The notes below the pieces were generated by a model. It had not been told where the DNA came from. It did not search any database and was given only the letters and a program-made list of their open reading frames with translations. Shown piece by piece: positions 8,991-17,952 of a DNA stretch of 64,000 nt. The stretch comes from Alcaligenes endophyticus (GTDB lineage: Bacteria > Pseudomonadota > Gammaproteobacteria > Burkholderiales > Burkholderiaceae_B), in contig NZ_JAPKND010000001.1 in NCBI RefSeq assembly GCF_026344035.1, forward strand, positions 682,001 to 746,000, read 5' to 3'. Each line of letters opens with the position of its first letter. Within the stretch, counting starts at the first letter, position 1. The position numbers and the translations under genes are program-made.

Positions 8991-10717
8991 AAAAGAACCT
9001 GCTGTCCCATTCGAATAGGCCATGTCATTTCAGTGCCGGTGTTTTTATCTCGCATCTCGAAGCGAATGTACGAGTTAACGCTGGCGTAGCACGACAAAAA
9101 CTGCTCTAGTACACAGCCCCACAGGTAGAGGGCACCTGTACTGGCCCAGTTGTTTTCGTCGCAGGTCATCACTAAGTGCTGGCCTTGAATCATGGTGCCC
9201 CGAAATAGGCGCATTTCACGGGTAACCACCAAATCGAGAATACCATTGATTTGCCGCTCGTTCGCATTGCGCACGGCTTTGTCGTGGGTACAGGTTGAGT
9301 TATACAGCCTTAATATGCCGCGCAAGTTGTCGGCACTGGATAATGACAACAGGTTTAGTGTGGTGTGGCTGATGACGTCCCAAAGAAGCTTTTCGCCGCT
9401 AGGCGGGTCAATGGCTACCGTAACGGGGGTGATGTTCTGGAATGTAAACTGTTCGGGTGAGCTACTGGTAGCTTTTGATAAATCGCCTAGTTTCAGGCTG
9501 GCAGGTAAGGCACCGTTGGTGCAGGTGAGGTGCACCGATAAGGTTTCGTTTTCGGGAACCTGCTTGGGGCCGTAAACGACTGTCAGGTAAGTATCAATGC
9601 CCTCGCCCACCAGCGCTGGCCTCAGCGTGGTGCGATAACTGTTTTTCTCGCTGTGGCCAGACTGTGTCAGCAGTGAAAACGGAACATAGGTCTTGGCCCG
9701 TCCATCGCCTTGTACGTAACCGGTGACCTTATCGATGGTATAGATTTGGTAGTGCCGTTTGTGGGCACTATTCGGCACAATAAGGTGTTCGGGAAGCTCG
9801 TGATTCAGGTTAATAGGCTCGGCCTCTTGTCTGAACAAATTAACTACTGGGGTCACATTCAGGATGAGATCACGCGCTGTCAGTTGGGGCAGCTTGACCT
9901 GCGTCTTGTTAAAAATGAAGTCCAGACGAAATTTGCTACCCCGTAAGCGTCCCTGCCCTTTGCCTAGATCGCTTACTTGGAAAAAAAGAAACTTTTGCGG
10001 AAAGAACAACAGTTCCTGAAACCAGCTAAAAGCTGGGAAGGCATTATCGGGGTACGGAAACAATGACTCGGCCAAGCCCGGAAATGATATTTTTGGCGAC
10101 AGCACCAAATTATTACCCTGTGCATCCAGCAAATGCACGGCTTTGAGCTGATTGCCTAGCAGCATCAACAAATTAGCCGCTGCCGAGGATTCAAGCGCTA
10201 TAAATAACCTTAACAACGAGGGCAATTGAGTTTCGTCGTTGTCCTCGGTTGCTGAAAACTGCAAGCGTAGTGCTTGGCCGCCATCGGGCAGATCATCGCA
10301 GGTGACCACATCTAGTGTGATCGGATAAGCCTCTACTGGGGCCGTTGTTCTAAAGCGGCATGACACGCCGTCAATTTGAGTGGCTGCAATTTCAGTGCCG
10401 GCCTCGATACGGGTGAAGCTCGCTAGTTCAGTTTGGGGGGCGAAAGCCACCATAGAAGCGGCAGGCAGAGGACGCAAAAATTGAGGTACCAGCACACTCG
10501 CCAGTTCTTGGGCAATTTCCGGAAACTCATCATCCAGCTTCTGCCGCGTCAAACCATTCAGAAACGCAACCCCCTCAAGCAGTCGTTCGACATCCGGGTC
10601 GGTTGACACCGTTCCTAGCATGGGGGCGATGGCCGGGTTAGCTTGAGCAAATTCCAGTGCGTGGGAACGCAAACGGAGCAGTTCGTCGGTATAAAAATGG
10701 TTGAAACGGGTTGCCAT
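8987..10717 (-). CDS. tssF: TssF (VasA/ImpG) T6SS baseplate protein
   Basis: A 576-residue baseplate protein of the usual TssF length. The start (FNHFYTDELLRLRSHALEFA) and DPDVERLLEGVAFLNGLTRQKLDDEFPE at about residues 40-67 are diagnostic. The later segments FKNGALP-like and GTEMTWPIRMGQQ also fit. It is the first gene of the minus-strand T6SS run and is divergent from tssE, with 53 bases between the two starts; that short gap must hold both promoters or a shared one. Confidence 0.95.
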   Translation of the reverse strand: MATRFNHFYTDELLRLRSHALEFAQANPAIAPMLGTVSTDPDVERLLEGVAFLNGLTRQKLDDEFPEIAQELASVLVPQFLRPLPAASMVAFAPQTELASFTRIEAGTEIAATQIDGVSCRFRTTAPVEAYPITLDVVTCDDLPDGGQALRLQFSATEDNDETQLPSLLRLFIALESSAAANLLMLLGNQLKAVHLLDAQGNNLVLSPKISFPGLAESLFPYPDNAFPAFSWFQELLFFPQKFLFFQVSDLGKGQGRLRGSKFRLDFIFNKTQVKLPQLTARDLILNVTPVVNLFRQEAEPINLNHELPEHLIVPNSAHKRHYQIYTIDKVTGYVQGDGRAKTYVPFSLLTQSGHSEKNSYRTTLRPALVGEGIDTYLTVVYGPKQVPENETLSVHLTCTNGALPASLKLGDLSKATSSSPEQFTFQNITPVTVAIDPPSGEKLLWDVISHTTLNLLSLSSADNLRGILRLYNSTCTHDKAVRNANERQINGILDLVVTREMRLFRGTMIQGQHLVMTCDENNWASTGALYLWGCVLEQFLSCYASVNSYIRFEMRDKNTGTEMTWPIRMGQQVLL

Positions 10718-10770
10718 GGCGGTGCTATTATCCGATACGTTATTCAGGCTTTTGGGTTTAAGGTTCTAAC

Positions 10771-11208
10771 ATGCGAGAAATTCGGTTATTAGAGCGGTTA
10801 TCTGTGCTGGAAAATCCGAGCCTAGTGGTTGGACGCTCCCCTGATCGGCTGCTGCGAGACTCTATTGTGCTGCATTTAAGCGAATTATTGAATACACGCG
10901 AAGGTGCGGTGCCTATTGATCCTAATTACGGTATGCCTGATATGAGCAATATAGCGGGCTCGTTTGCTTTGGGTACTACTGAGTCGCTATCTGAGGCCCT
11001 AATTCGGCAAGTGGCTCGTTATGAAAAACGCTTAATGAACCCGCGAGTTACCGTGGAGCAAGAGAGTAAAGAGGTGATTACTTTACGTTTTGAATTAATG
11101 GGAGAAGTAGCCCCTATTCAAGAGGGAGAGCGCCCGCAGCCCTTCGCCATGATTATTCGTATTAATGCCAACGGCCAGGTGTTTGTTGAGCCCAAAACAG
11201 ACCGCTAG
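10771..11208 (+). CDS. tssE: TssE (gp25-like) T6SS baseplate protein
   Basis: A 145-residue protein of the gp25/LysW family. It contains LLRDSIVLHLSELLNTREG and GMPDMSN near residues 28-60, then an RYEKRLMNPRVTV strand and a terminal beta region. It is transcribed alone and away from tssF and is followed by the STAS gene on the other strand. The sheath genes tssB and tssC that usually sit near tssE are not in the window. Confidence 0.93.
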   Translation: MREIRLLERLSVLENPSLVVGRSPDRLLRDSIVLHLSELLNTREGAVPIDPNYGMPDMSNIAGSFALGTTESLSEALIRQVARYEKRLMNPRVTVEQESKEVITLRFELMGEVAPIQEGERPQPFAMIIRINANGQVFVEPKTDR

Positions 11209-11269
11209 TACCTGGAATGCCTTAACTGTCAATCGGAGCACAGGCGAACGCGTCATGGCAAGGCTCAGG

Positions 11270-11608
11270 TTAACCCGCTAGACTTAACAATGCCTGTTCG
11301 GGATTATCGCGAACCGTAAGCAGGTTTAAAAAGCCACTAATATCGAAGACTTCATATACCCGAGCTTGCAAACCACAGACCACCATACGCTTTTGCTGTT
11401 CACGTAACCGTTTCGCCAATAGCAGCACAACACGCAGGCCAGCACTGGACATGTAATCGACGCCCGTTAAATTGAGTATCCAATGACCTGACTCATTACT
11501 TAAGATGTCTAACAGTTGGCTTTCTACGTGCGCGGCGTTGGCACTATTAATTTGCCCGGTGACGGATACCAAAAGGTGATCACCCGCGTTCTCATGAGTA
11601 ACGTTCAT
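11270..11608 (-). CDS. btrV: STAS anti-sigma factor antagonist (BtrV/SpoIIAA-like)
   Basis: A 112-residue single STAS domain. The phosphorylation loop reads GVDYMSSAGLR at about residues 58-68; a serine here is the usual target of an RsbW-type kinase. I use the ATG at 11608 because GGGTAGGT lies just upstream and the family starts here. The open frame reaches to 11764 but its extra 52 residues do not look like STAS sequence. It diverges from the kinase gene. In Bordetella, BtrV is phosphorylated by BtrW and dephosphorylated by BtrU to control type III secretion; the same circuit is inferred here. No GGAAC-N15-GTTAC element was seen on its own strand. Confidence 0.88.
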   Translation of the reverse strand: MNVTHENAGDHLLVSVTGQINSANAAHVESQLLDILSNESGHWILNLTGVDYMSSAGLRVVLLLAKRLREQQKRMVVCGLQARVYEVFDISGFLNLLTVRDNPEQALLSLAG

Positions 11609-11748
11609 ACCTACCCTTGCTGTCTGGAGTGTTGCTGGCGTGTAGCCTGACGAATCAACGTCAGCGACAGTGCTATTAGCGCTGTTTTTGCCATCGTAAC
11701 ACCAACACAACCTAACATAAGTGCCAAAGAAAAAAATATCCTTTTGAT

Positions 11749-11774
11749 GGAACTTGCCGGGCAAGCTGGTTACA
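11749..11774 (+). promoter_or_regulatory. ECF-type promoter element P1 upstream of the kinase gene
   Basis: GGAAC at 11749-11753 and GTTACA at 11769-11774 are separated by exactly 15 bases. The spacing and both halves match four other exact sites upstream of T3SS genes in this window. The putative -10 lies 73 bases before the ATG of the RsbW-like kinase. Assignment to the ECF sigma factor at 41190 is inference. Confidence 0.75.
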
Positions 11775-11847
11775 GATAGAAAGGATCGCTGCTAGATAAG
11801 CCGGCTACCATCGATTGTCGGTTAAACCAACGGGGATATTGTGCACC

Positions 11848-12273
11848 ATGTCCATTCTTGCGAGCCTACCTATAACGCCTGGGGCGCAAGCCTTAGAGCA
11901 AGCCCAGCGTTGGCTGCAACAGCAGGCTTGTTTACATCACTGGCCAGAACCTATTTACTTTGCTTTTCAGCTCAGTGTAGACGAGGCGCTGAATAATATT
12001 TTGCAACACGGTTTTCTTGCCCCCCCCTTGCCAACTGACAGCATAAAGCTGGTGCTGCACAGCACACAACCCCAGCAGTTCATGATCGAGCTTATCGATA
12101 ATGCGCCCCCCTTTGACCCTAGCAGAATGGAAGCCTCCGCTCTGGCTACTGATGTGGACTCGGCCCATATAGGTGGGCATGGCATACGCCTGATGCGTCA
12201 CTACCTACACGATATCCAGTATGCCTACTTGCAGGGTCACAACCATCTTTATCTGTATGCCCGCTACCCCTAA
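11848..12273 (+). CDS. btrW: RsbW/SpoIIAB-type anti-sigma kinase (BtrW-like)
   Basis: A 141-residue GHKL ATPase. The N box is SVDEALNNILQHG (residues about 43-55), the G1 box IELIDNAPPFDP (about 83-94), and the G2 box GGHGIRLMRHYL (about 110-121). Such kinases phosphorylate a STAS antagonist and may bind a sigma factor. The ATG at 11848 follows a GGGGA site; the longer open frame from a TTG at 11815 is less likely. It lies just downstream of P1 and overlaps the alanine racemase gene by 17 bases, so the two are translationally linked. In the Bordetella model this protein pairs with BtrV and BtrU. Confidence 0.9.
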   Translation: MSILASLPITPGAQALEQAQRWLQQQACLHHWPEPIYFAFQLSVDEALNNILQHGFLAPPLPTDSIKLVLHSTQPQQFMIELIDNAPPFDPSRMEASALATDVDSAHIGGHGIRLMRHYLHDIQYAYLQGHNHLYLYARYP

Positions 12274-13396
12274 TACGACCGGCCTGCCGACCTTACTGCT
12301 TAATGCGCCCACGCTACTGATACGCCCCAAGGCGATTAGCACCAACTTAGCGGCGTTACGCGCACATGTGCACGCCTATGCAGGCAGCGCAGCACCGCGC
12401 CTATGGGCTGTATTAAAGGCCGATGCGTATGGTCATGGCTTAGTGCCCACGCTCAGTGCCGTAGGTTTGGCCGATGGGGTGGCGGTAGGCTCTTTGGCCG
12501 AGCTTTATGACTGTCGCGCGGCAGGATGGACTAAACCCATTTTACTGTTAGGCCTAGAGCAAGACGTCCTTCCCTTGGCCGACCCAAGCATAGGGCAGGT
12601 ACATTTTGTCCTGCATGATGAGGCTCAAATTCACACTCTGGCGCAGTTGCCTCCCCATTTAGACCTTCACATTTGGCTACGACACGCTGGGCAACTGAAC
12701 TTTAGCGGTTTAAAAGGACAGGCCTATGCACAGGCGTACCAACAACTGCAAGTCCTACTAAAAAGAAAAATTATCGCCGGGCTTGGCCATCTACAACATT
12801 ATGCGTACGCCGAAGACCCTGTGCGCTTACAAAACGAGCGTGCTGCCATTCTGGAACTGCAAAAAGCCCTACCCGGCCCTTTATGCACTGAAAACTCAAG
12901 TGCTTTACTGGCATCCCCCCAGTTTGCGGCGCACACACAATGGGTGCGTAGTGGAGTGGCTTTATATGGCATTAACCCCTTGCCTGGCCCCAGCCCTATT
13001 GATCTACAAGCGGCGATGACGCTGCGCGCACCCCTTATCGCTATACAAACATTAGCCCCCAACGAACACTTGGGCTATCAGGCCAGTTATACCAGCCCAC
13101 ATCGTCGCCGTGTGGGTATTGTGCATTGTGGATACGGTTTTGGTTACCCACGGCAAATCGGCTCTGGGTGTCCTTGTGCAGTAGATGGCAAGGCAAGTGT
13201 GATATTGGGGCGTGTCTCGATGGATACGCTGTGTGTCGATTTACACCATTTACCCCACGCTCGCGTAGGCAGTCAGGTGAGTTTATGGGGTGAACATGGC
13301 ATACATATTGAAGATGTCGCCGCTTGCGCGGGTACTATCGCTGCACAGTTGTGCACGGGCCTTACCGCGAGGGTGCAGCGCCATTATCTGCCTTAA
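12257..13396 (+). CDS. Alanine racemase
   Basis: A 379-residue PLP enzyme of fold type III interconverting L- and D-alanine in the cytoplasm. The PLP lysine is K54 in VLKADAYGHG. The C-terminal half has GYQASYTSP, which holds the second catalytic tyrosine, and GRVSMDTLCVDL, the conserved C-terminal signature. RSGVALYGINP also fits. All key residues are present, so it should be active. It starts inside the kinase gene, out of frame, and shares its P1 promoter. The unusual point is an alanine racemase cotranscribed with a T3SS regulator. Its last 35 bases overlap the end of the convergent MFS gene. Confidence 0.92.
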   Translation: MPATPNTTGLPTLLLNAPTLLIRPKAISTNLAALRAHVHAYAGSAAPRLWAVLKADAYGHGLVPTLSAVGLADGVAVGSLAELYDCRAAGWTKPILLLGLEQDVLPLADPSIGQVHFVLHDEAQIHTLAQLPPHLDLHIWLRHAGQLNFSGLKGQAYAQAYQQLQVLLKRKIIAGLGHLQHYAYAEDPVRLQNERAAILELQKALPGPLCTENSSALLASPQFAAHTQWVRSGVALYGINPLPGPSPIDLQAAMTLRAPLIAIQTLAPNEHLGYQASYTSPHRRRVGIVHCGYGFGYPRQIGSGCPCAVDGKASVILGRVSMDTLCVDLHHLPHARVGSQVSLWGEHGIHIEDVAACAGTIAAQLCTGLTARVQRHYLP

Positions 13397-15761
13397 CCTC
13401 TTGCGGGGGCGCAAACAGCATAAAGCATAGGGTTAGCAAGGCATACACAAGGCCTAAGTAAAATAAGGCTGTACTCATGGACCCCGCCGCCAACAATATC
13501 GCAATAACCACAGGCCCCAACATTTGCCCCACCTTGTCGGCAGCACGCAAAACGCTGCTGGCGCCGACTGCCCCGTAGTGCTGCACCGGCCCAAGCGCCA
13601 ACATATAAGCTGCTTGTGCCCCTGCGGCTAAGCAGCTGGACAGCGCTAAGCACAAGGTGGCCAATGCGATGCCCCAGACTCCGCCCAGCGTACCTTGTAG
13701 CATTAGTCCTACGCTTGCTACCCCTCCTGCAGCGATCAGATAATACTTGGTATGCAGTTTTCGGTCTGCCCAACGCCCCATTAAGGGGCCCACATAAATA
13801 ACACATAGCCCATAAAGCATTAGTACGCGTCCCGCCGCCGCTGTGGGTGCGCCCAGTTCGGCCAAATACAAGGGTACGGCGTAATTAAGCAAACCCACTT
13901 GTGCTAGAGAAAAAGGTATCACGCAGGCCAGAAGCAATAGGCTAAAACCACGACAGGCAAGCAAGCTGCTAATACGCCCCCTACGATTATCCTGTGCTGG
14001 TGGCGCGGGCCTTGCCACAGGCGGGCTGTGCTGGCTCCAACGACGTAACGCCCACACACCTAGCAGCGGAAACACAAACAACAGAGCGCTACTAACAAAC
14101 ACCACCGGCGCACCGTACTGTTGGACTAACATAGCGCCCAAGGCAGCACCCGACAAATACCCTGCAAAAATGCCTGCGACAATACTAGCCATATTATGAC
14201 CACGGTTAGCGACAGGGCTACGCTGTACCACGAAGCCCTGCAATCCCATCCAACTGAGTCCGTAAGCAAAACCTACGCCGCCTCGGGCTACTAAAAATGT
14301 CGTCATATCAGGCGCCCAGGCGCTTAACCCTGCCATCGCTATAGATAAAACCAAACCACTTAGCACGACGCCCGACCAACCGTGCCTATCACTCCAGCGT
14401 CCTGCACACAATGCGGCCAAGAGGCCGCAACCCATTTCTACGGTAATGGGTAACGCCATCCAGAAACTTTGCTGCTCAGGCTCAAGACCGGGAGGGAGCA
14501 ACTGCCCCGCATACAGCGGTAGAAAACCTATAGGCATGGCCCAGGCAAACAAGAAGGCAAACATAATGGGACGTGCCAGTAAAGGTAGTCGCTCGGTGGC
14601 CACCTGTGTCAAACCAGTAACCAATCGCCCTATCGGCAGTTTATAGCCCCCCTGATGCCATAAACGTAGCAGTAGCAACAGTTCCAGTGCCGCTACCCCG
14701 GAGGCAACCGCTACGGTTAATGCCTCCCAGACACGTTCGTGGATACTACTTTGCAATGCCTGTTGATTGATGTGCGTGGCCAATATTGCCACGACATGGT
14801 CTGTTGCAGGATCACGCACCGGCAAAGAAAGTAACACTTGAACAGAATTTGCCAGTGAGGAATCCAAGGGCTGATCGGACCAGCTTAAAGTGAACTTTTC
14901 AATCAGTGATGAGCTGGCGGCTCGTTGGCTTAAGTAGTGCTCAAGGTCAGTGCGCTGCTCTAACATCACACCATACGATACCAAGCGCTCCAAATCGCTT
15001 TGCACGCTCTGAGCAAGCTCGGCCGCGCGTTCCTGAGCAATGTTTTGCCACGCATGTTGAAATCCATAAATGGTGTATACCGCGTAGAGCATTTGGGCTG
15101 CCAGCAATATGACCACCGGCGCAAAGCGATACGCCATTCGCGTCCATCGCGTCTGCTGGGGGGCGCAGCGCCTCAATACTAGCGTCATGGCCGCCGCCGC
15201 TACTACGGTGAGTACGGCTAACAGGATCAAGTTGGCCCGCAATACGCGTTGCTCCAAAGTGCTGTGTCCTGCCACGACCAGCCATGCGATAGGGCTAGCC
15301 TTGGATACGGCGCTGTTTTGCAAGAAGGGCAACGCTATTTCCACTTGCCCAGCCAACGATAGCCCTGTGCTAGCAGCTGCTGTGGTTAATAGTCGGGTAG
15401 GCTCACTTAACCATGCTGGGGGTGCACCTGCCTGCCTAATCACCTTGCCTTGCGCAGACACCACGGCCACGTACTGCGCCTGTGGCAAACGCCGCTGCAA
15501 TTGCTCTAAGGTTTGCTGCAAACCATAATACTGCTCAAGCGATTTACCCAAGTTCAGCCCTAACTGAATGCGCTCCACCGTTTGCGCTGCATACAGATCA
15601 AATTTTTGTGCTGTGTTATCAGCCTGTAATCGCTGTAGAGCCGCTAAGGACAAGCCCCCCATCAACATCTGTGCTAGAGATAAAATAAGCAAACACGCCA
15701 AAAACAAGGGGGCCCAAGCAGGGGTTATGGCCTTTACGCGCGCAAGGTGTGGGAGGGCCAT
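13362..15761 (-). CDS. MFS transporter with an N-terminal periplasmic sensor-like half
   Basis: A 799-residue membrane protein, about twice the usual MFS size. Residues about 15-35 are a membrane segment followed by a roughly 140-residue extracytoplasmic region. Membrane segments near 175-195 and 210-235 enclose a second extracytoplasmic loop (about 235-345) like those of chemoreceptors. From about 380 to 790 there is a twelve-helix MFS core with motif-A-like GRWSDRHGWSG and GRWADRKLHTKYY. The fusion suggests a transporter whose activity, or whose sensor output, depends on a ligand. It lies between the kinase/racemase and the phosphatase genes, divergent from the phosphatase, so a part in signal input is inferred. 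Its substrate is unknown. Confidence 0.75.
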   Translation of the reverse strand: MALPHLARVKAITPAWAPLFLACLLILSLAQMLMGGLSLAALQRLQADNTAQKFDLYAAQTVERIQLGLNLGKSLEQYYGLQQTLEQLQRRLPQAQYVAVVSAQGKVIRQAGAPPAWLSEPTRLLTTAAASTGLSLAGQVEIALPFLQNSAVSKASPIAWLVVAGHSTLEQRVLRANLILLAVLTVVAAAAMTLVLRRCAPQQTRWTRMAYRFAPVVILLAAQMLYAVYTIYGFQHAWQNIAQERAAELAQSVQSDLERLVSYGVMLEQRTDLEHYLSQRAASSSLIEKFTLSWSDQPLDSSLANSVQVLLSLPVRDPATDHVVAILATHINQQALQSSIHERVWEALTVAVASGVAALELLLLLRLWHQGGYKLPIGRLVTGLTQVATERLPLLARPIMFAFLFAWAMPIGFLPLYAGQLLPPGLEPEQQSFWMALPITVEMGCGLLAALCAGRWSDRHGWSGVVLSGLVLSIAMAGLSAWAPDMTTFLVARGGVGFAYGLSWMGLQGFVVQRSPVANRGHNMASIVAGIFAGYLSGAALGAMLVQQYGAPVVFVSSALLFVFPLLGVWALRRWSQHSPPVARPAPPAQDNRRGRISSLLACRGFSLLLLACVIPFSLAQVGLLNYAVPLYLAELGAPTAAAGRVLMLYGLCVIYVGPLMGRWADRKLHTKYYLIAAGGVASVGLMLQGTLGGVWGIALATLCLALSSCLAAGAQAAYMLALGPVQHYGAVGASSVLRAADKVGQMLGPVVIAILLAAGSMSTALFYLGLVYALLTLCFMLFAPPQEVKADNGAAPSR

Positions 15762-15794
15762 GTTTTAAGCAAGACGGTGAAAAAATGCCCAATA

Positions 15795-15822
15795 GGGAAC
15801 TGTTGCGCACGCATTGTTACTT
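15795..15822 (+). promoter_or_regulatory. ECF-type promoter element P2 upstream of the phosphatase gene
   Basis: GGGAAC at 15795-15800 and GTTACTT at 15816-15822 are separated by 15 bases. The element lies in the gap between the MFS and phosphatase genes, about 98 bases before the phosphatase ATG, and points toward it. It matches P3 and P4 almost base for base outside the spacer. Confidence 0.8.
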
Positions 15823-15918
15823 ACCATTCTTAGGGATATGGATCAGATTTGTGGTCATGGAACGCCACCTTAGCGGTGACCAAGCCTATGCCATTGCCTG
15901 AACCAACAAGGAAGCCTG

Positions 15919-17952
15919 ATGTCGTTACGTTCGTTGCGCAGCAAAATTTTTATTTTTGTGCTGACCATTTTGGTCTTGGGCGCGGGCTTAGTCATGGTGT
16001 TTAGCCAGTATGACGTTACCAGAACTATAACTCAACATGAGAACGTCGCTATTGATAACGTGCTTGAGCTGCTCGCGCATGACAGCACGACACGATGGGA
16101 AAATCTGCTTAATGAAAAGGTCAATGCCACCCAGCAGGCGCGCCAACCTCTGATTGAATACTGCGACCTCATTAGCGCTACCTTGCTCAGCTTTGCTGCT
16201 CAAGCAGAACAAGGTTTGCTCAGTACCGAACAAGCTCAAGCGTGGGCCTTGCAATGGGCCAGTAGCTTACGCACTAAGAGTAGTCAGCAAATTATGCTAT
16301 TGGATGCTCAGCAACTTGTTTTGGCCGACAATAAGCATAAAGCGCAAGGTCAGTCTTTAGCTCAACGTCGAGACATTAAAGGCCGAGCCCTGGCAGAGAT
16401 TGCTCGCCAAGAAGTCAACAGCAGCACCCATAGTTTTGTCATCTATCGTCACCAACACCCTAATGGGCAAAGCGAATTGCGCTATGCCGCCTTCATTTTG
16501 CTCCCCATATGGAATTGGACCATCGTGGTCAGCGATAGCGTGCAGTCCATGCATGATAGATTTGAGCGCTTTTATGCCACCATGCAACAGGCTGTAGAGC
16601 AGACCATTGCAGGCGTACAACTTACCGGCACGGGTTTTATCTTTATTTTAGATGAGCAACACGACAGGCTACACACCCTGCCCGCCGCGCAGCAAGCGCT
16701 GCTATACGCAAAGGATCAAGCGGGCATCAGTTTATTAGATTATTTATTGGCCCTGTCACCCAAGCAGGCGCAAGCCAATTTTATTTTCGACCCCCACACC
16801 AAGCAAGATGAATCTACATCGAATTACTGGTTGATTAAAAGCACCTACGTGAAGGGATTGAACTGGCGCTTGGTTGCCGCGGTATCGGCTGATGAGTTAG
16901 CCCAACCCGCCACCGCGTTACGCAATCGCATTGGCCTGCTGTTTTTAGCCGGCTTAATTGGGTCTTTACTGCTGGCGTGGCTACTGTCGGTTCGCATTAC
17001 GCGCCCCTTACAGCAGCTTAGGCAGTTTGTGCGGCAGTTGCCCGAGCAAGACCTAAATGCACCGCCGGCGATCCCTGCCTATATCCAAACACTGCCTCAC
17101 ACGCTGCACGATGAGGTGGGCGAGCTTGCCACGGCTTTTATACATATGGATGCTTTATTGCGCGACAAAGTGCGCACTTTGCTGCAAGAAAGCGCCAGTC
17201 GAGAGCGTTTTGAAAGCGAGCTATCGATTGCTCGCGACATACAAATGGGTTTGTTACCTACCCCCTTACCCGCTAGTGTCACGCAGCATGTCGACTTATA
17301 CGCGACGATGTTGCCTGCAAAACAAGTAGGGGGTGATCTTTACGATTACTTCATGCTGCCCAATGGCAAACTATGTATTGCCATTGGTGATGTGTCTGAC
17401 AAAGGTGTACCTGCGGCCTTATTTATGGCTGTGACACGCACCTTAATCCGCGCTTGTGCGGAAGACGTGAGCGATCCTGCCCGGCTGATGGAGTCGGTCA
17501 ATAATCGGCTATCTTCGAACAATCCCAACATGATGTTTGTCACCCTGATTCTGGCCGTACTCGACCTTGATACGGGTCAGTTACTCTGGGCAAACGGTGG
17601 CCACCCTCCTTTATGCGTGGTGGATACTCAGGGGCGACTGCAACAACTCAGTGGGCGCAGCGGCCCCGCTTGTGGCGTACAGACCGACTTATCCTACCAA
17701 TGCTTTAGCACTGAGCTGGCACTAGGTGCTACGTTGTTTGGCTATAGTGATGGCATTGACGAAGCCTTGAATCCAGACGAGCAGGAGTATGGCAACGAGC
17801 GGCTGTTTCGCTTTTTACAATCGCCTGCGGCGCTTAGCACTACGGTTGAACAAGCCGTGCAAGCATTATTACGCGATGTACAAGACTATGCTCAAGGCCA
17901 TGAACAGGCAGACGACATCACTTTGATTTCCCTTCGACGCAGGCCACTATGA
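15919..17952 (+). CDS. btrU: Membrane-bound SpoIIE-type PP2C phosphatase (BtrU-like)
   Basis: A 677-residue sensor phosphatase. Domains in order: membrane helix (about 9-29), periplasmic Cache-like domain (about 35-330), membrane helix (about 337-358), HAMP linker, then a SpoIIE/PP2C domain (about 430-675). The catalytic part shows DIQMGLLP, KQVGGDLYDYF, GDVSDKGVPAALFM, FGYSDGIDEA and ADDITLI, which include the metal-binding aspartates. It should dephosphorylate the STAS protein and free the sigma factor, in response to a periplasmic signal. An AAGGAAG site precedes the ATG. The binding-protein gene downstream overlaps its stop (ATGA), which suggests the two proteins work together. Confidence 0.92.
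   Translation: MSLRSLRSKIFIFVLTILVLGAGLVMVFSQYDVTRTITQHENVAIDNVLELLAHDSTTRWENLLNEKVNATQQARQPLIEYCDLISATLLSFAAQAEQGLLSTEQAQAWALQWASSLRTKSSQQIMLLDAQQLVLADNKHKAQGQSLAQRRDIKGRALAEIARQEVNSSTHSFVIYRHQHPNGQSELRYAAFILLPIWNWTIVVSDSVQSMHDRFERFYATMQQAVEQTIAGVQLTGTGFIFILDEQHDRLHTLPAAQQALLYAKDQAGISLLDYLLALSPKQAQANFIFDPHTKQDESTSNYWLIKSTYVKGLNWRLVAAVSADELAQPATALRNRIGLLFLAGLIGSLLLAWLLSVRITRPLQQLRQFVRQLPEQDLNAPPAIPAYIQTLPHTLHDEVGELATAFIHMDALLRDKVRTLLQESASRERFESELSIARDIQMGLLPTPLPASVTQHVDLYATMLPAKQVGGDLYDYFMLPNGKLCIAIGDVSDKGVPAALFMAVTRTLIRACAEDVSDPARLMESVNNRLSSNNPNMMFVTLILAVLDLDTGQLLWANGGHPPLCVVDTQGRLQQLSGRSGPACGVQTDLSYQCFSTELALGATLFGYSDGIDEALNPDEQEYGNERLFRFLQSPAALSTTVEQAVQALLRDVQDYAQGHEQADDITLISLRRRPL

Noticed and set aside
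11609-11764. Longer N-terminus for the STAS protein
   Set aside because: The extra residues are not STAS-like, and a good ribosome site lies before the ATG at 11608.
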